Positions 62,608-64,000 of a DNA stretch of 64,000 nucleotides are shown piece by piece; positions within the stretch are counted from its first letter, which is position 1; every line of letters begins with the position of its first letter. The stretch is from contig NC_134117.1 of NCBI RefSeq assembly GCF_040939455.1, positions 65,556,501 to 65,620,500 of the forward strand, read 5' to 3'. The notes beneath the pieces were generated by a model. That model was not told where the DNA came from and searched no databases. It saw only the letters and a list, made by a program, of their open reading frames with translations. The position numbers and the translations under genes were made by a program. This DNA comes from Microcebus murinus. Its lineage: Eukaryota; Chordata; Mammalia; Primates; Cheirogaleidae.

Positions 62608-63707
62608 TTTTTTTTTTTAAAGGCAAGCATGAAAATGACATTTATTGAGGAGAGAAAGATGGATTATAGGGCAAGAGCAGGATATAGGTTTACAGAGCCT
62701 GATACATATGCCACAGGTGACAATTGGACCCACTGTCGCAGCAAAGAGAAAACAAAAAGGATGCAAAAAAAAAAAAACAAAAACGCCAGACATAGCTTTT
62801 GTCAATAGGGTCTTTCTGGGATTTTAGCAAAAAGAAATAGTCCAAATTTTATTCTTTTTAGCTACTTGACATCATTTAACTACATCACTTTGGCACACGG
62901 TATTATTAATATTACGTCTCCTACTGTAGCAAGTTAGAGTTTTCTCAAGGCTTTCCCCCCCGCTTTCTAGAAATAAAGCTTAAAGATCATATATTTCAAA
63001 TTAAAATGTTACCTTCAAATATTCATGTACCAGGCTGACATAGTCACATATATCCTTTCCAATTTCAGGCTAAACAGACTTGCATTTAGACTGTATTAAC
63101 GTATCAAAGTGAAAGACAACCCAACTTCATATCAAGAGAAATTGTGACCTTCTATGTACTGTTTGATGGAGAAAACATGGATTTTTGACATATTTTTTTC
63201 AGATAGCAGTCTGATCACACATGGTCCAAGAATACTCAGATAAGTCAAATATAATCAGATGTTAAAGACTGGTCTTCAAACATCATAGCCAATGATGCCA
63301 CACTTGCCTATGATCTATCTGACATAAAACCACATCCACACCTTAGTGGCCACCAAATCATTCAGCATGGCTTCCTTAACTGTAAGCTGTTTGTAGCTAC
63401 CAGTTTGAGCACTATTGACTATTTTTTTCAGGCTCTGAAAAGCTCTAGGGATCTCAGCAGGGGTTGGAGGAACCAGCTCAACCTTGGCGTGGTACCAAAA
63501 TGTGGCCAATCGAGGCTTCGAATAAGTCACAGAAGCTAGCATCTAGATGTTAGTTTCTTATTGCCACTGTCCAATAAAAGAACTAGGGCTCCTTGGAGAA
63601 ACAGCTGGTTCTATGGCTCGGCCGTTCAACAGCGCCGGGGCCTTCTCCGTGAGGTTACGGACAAATTGAGCCATAGTGCTAGAACGGAATGTTCGTCGCC
63701 CCAAAAG
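62608..63707 (-). pseudogene. ATP5MG: Processed pseudogene of ATP5MG (ATP synthase subunit g) with long 3'UTR
   Basis: The parent encodes the small inner-membrane subunit g of mitochondrial ATP synthase, which acts in complex dimerisation. Read on the minus strand, a 5'UTR-like leader precedes ATG at 63674 and 17 codons (MAQFVRNLTEKAPALLN) matching the subunit g N-terminus. An 87-bp foreign insert with an in-frame TAA follows (63622-63536). The subunit g frame then resumes as VTYSKPRLATFWYHAKVELV and continues to MWFYVR, where a TAG replaces a Gly-Glu pair near the C-terminus. The expected subunit g 3'UTR follows. A polyadenylation signal AATAAA lies at 62646-62641 and an 11-base A tail (T on the + strand) at 62618-62608. 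There are no introns. This is a dead retrocopy inside CCSER2 intron 3. The right boundary is approximate, and target-site duplications were not clear. Confidence 0.9.
63536..63622 (-). other. 87-bp insert in the ATP5MG retrocopy (likely captured cryptic exon)
   Basis: This block separates the two halves of the subunit g coding sequence. It lies after the first base of the codon following Asn17, where I expect the parent exon 1/exon 2 junction. It is 87 bp, carries an in-frame TAA, and ends in AG on the minus strand. Its wording resembles the 3' end of an old L1M element (from memory). A repeat-derived cryptic exon from the parent's first intron is the simplest reading. A later insertion into the pseudogene is less likely, because no flanking duplication is visible. 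Confidence 0.6.
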
Positions 63708-64000
63708 CCTTTTATATTTTTAGAACAGTTCTTTGAAGTAGCTATGGACCAGCTACTACTACCTTTTGTTTCTGACTGTGATGAATTCCAGAGAAGTTGA
63801 GTGAGTTGATACTGATAGGTTGAGAACTAGTTTACTACTTACCACTCTCAGTCTAATGCTCTTGATTTTCAGCCTTATATTAATGTCTACTCATGATAAC
63901 TGAGAATTTTTCAACTCAATAAACCTTTTTTTAAAGGATGAAATACAGCAGTTTTTTCTGATAAATATTATTATAATCAAATTGTATGTGTCCAATAGTA
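63708..64000. other. Intron 3, right edge, unassigned
   Basis: Flank of the ATP5MG retrocopy. No gene or repeat recognised. Confidence 0.4.

Larger units (their letters stand above)
52838..64000 (+). other. CCSER2: CCSER2 intron 3 (5' part; runs off the window)
   Basis: The intron begins with donor GTATGT at 52838. It holds MER20, old antisense L1 pieces, LTRs, three nearly complete Alus, a MIR and the ATP5MG retropseudogene. No exon matching the next CCSER2 segment is present before the right edge. Confidence 0.9.

Noticed and set aside
63561..63800. 79-codon + strand frame over the pseudogene 5' end
   Set aside because: It is the complement of the ATP5MG retrocopy leader and first exon, not a separate gene.
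52838..64000. Search for CCSER2 exon 4 (codons beginning DILNNLES)
   Set aside because: Similar strings such as 'gatatattaatagagtatca' near 56194 do not continue the frame. The exon lies beyond the window.

Overview
The window is primate nuclear DNA, most likely from a lemur-type strepsirrhine. It carries about fifteen Alu-family insertions. Many are of the strepsirrhine type, whose middle linker reads roughly AAATAGAAAGAAATTAATTG then GCCAACTAATATATA, with the right-arm phrase GAGGTTGCTGTGAGCTAGGCTGACGCCA split over the usual positions. It also carries L1 3' ends of one recurring type. The GC content is low outside a single CpG island, the introns are tens of kilobases long, and the ORFs are sparse. 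Nothing bacterial, plasmid-like or CRISPR-like is present.

Only one functional protein gene is supported: CCSER2 (FAM190B, the orthologue of mouse Gcap14), on the + strand and cut off by the right edge. Positions 1-11.7 kb are upstream intergenic DNA, mostly old L1, Alu, LTR and MER5A copies. Positions about 11.72-12.93 kb are a GC-rich promoter/CpG island that holds a non-coding first exon, with a proposed splice donor at 12647. Intron 1 runs from there to 49732. Exon 2 (49733-51188) carries the start codon and 472 codons. Intron 2 is 1.45 kb. Exon 3 (52641-52837) adds codons up to residue 538. Intron 3 continues past 64000, and the coiled-coil C-terminal half of the protein is not in the window.

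The second gene-derived locus is a processed pseudogene of ATP5MG (ATP synthase subunit g) on the minus strand at about 62608-63707, inside intron 3. It has a poly(A) tail, an AATAAA signal and a premature stop. It also has an 87-bp insert exactly where two exons of the parent gene are expected to join. I read this as a retrocopy of an aberrantly spliced transcript.

The rest is interspersed repeats with some well-resolved histories: target-site duplications around many Alus, an LTR inserted in a MER5A, an Alu inside an LTR inside an old L1, a 37-bp micro-retroinsertion in another MER5A, a local duplication of about 280 bp, and small tandem repeats. I saw no undescribed multi-gene system. Repeat family names come from memory of consensus sequences, not from a database search.
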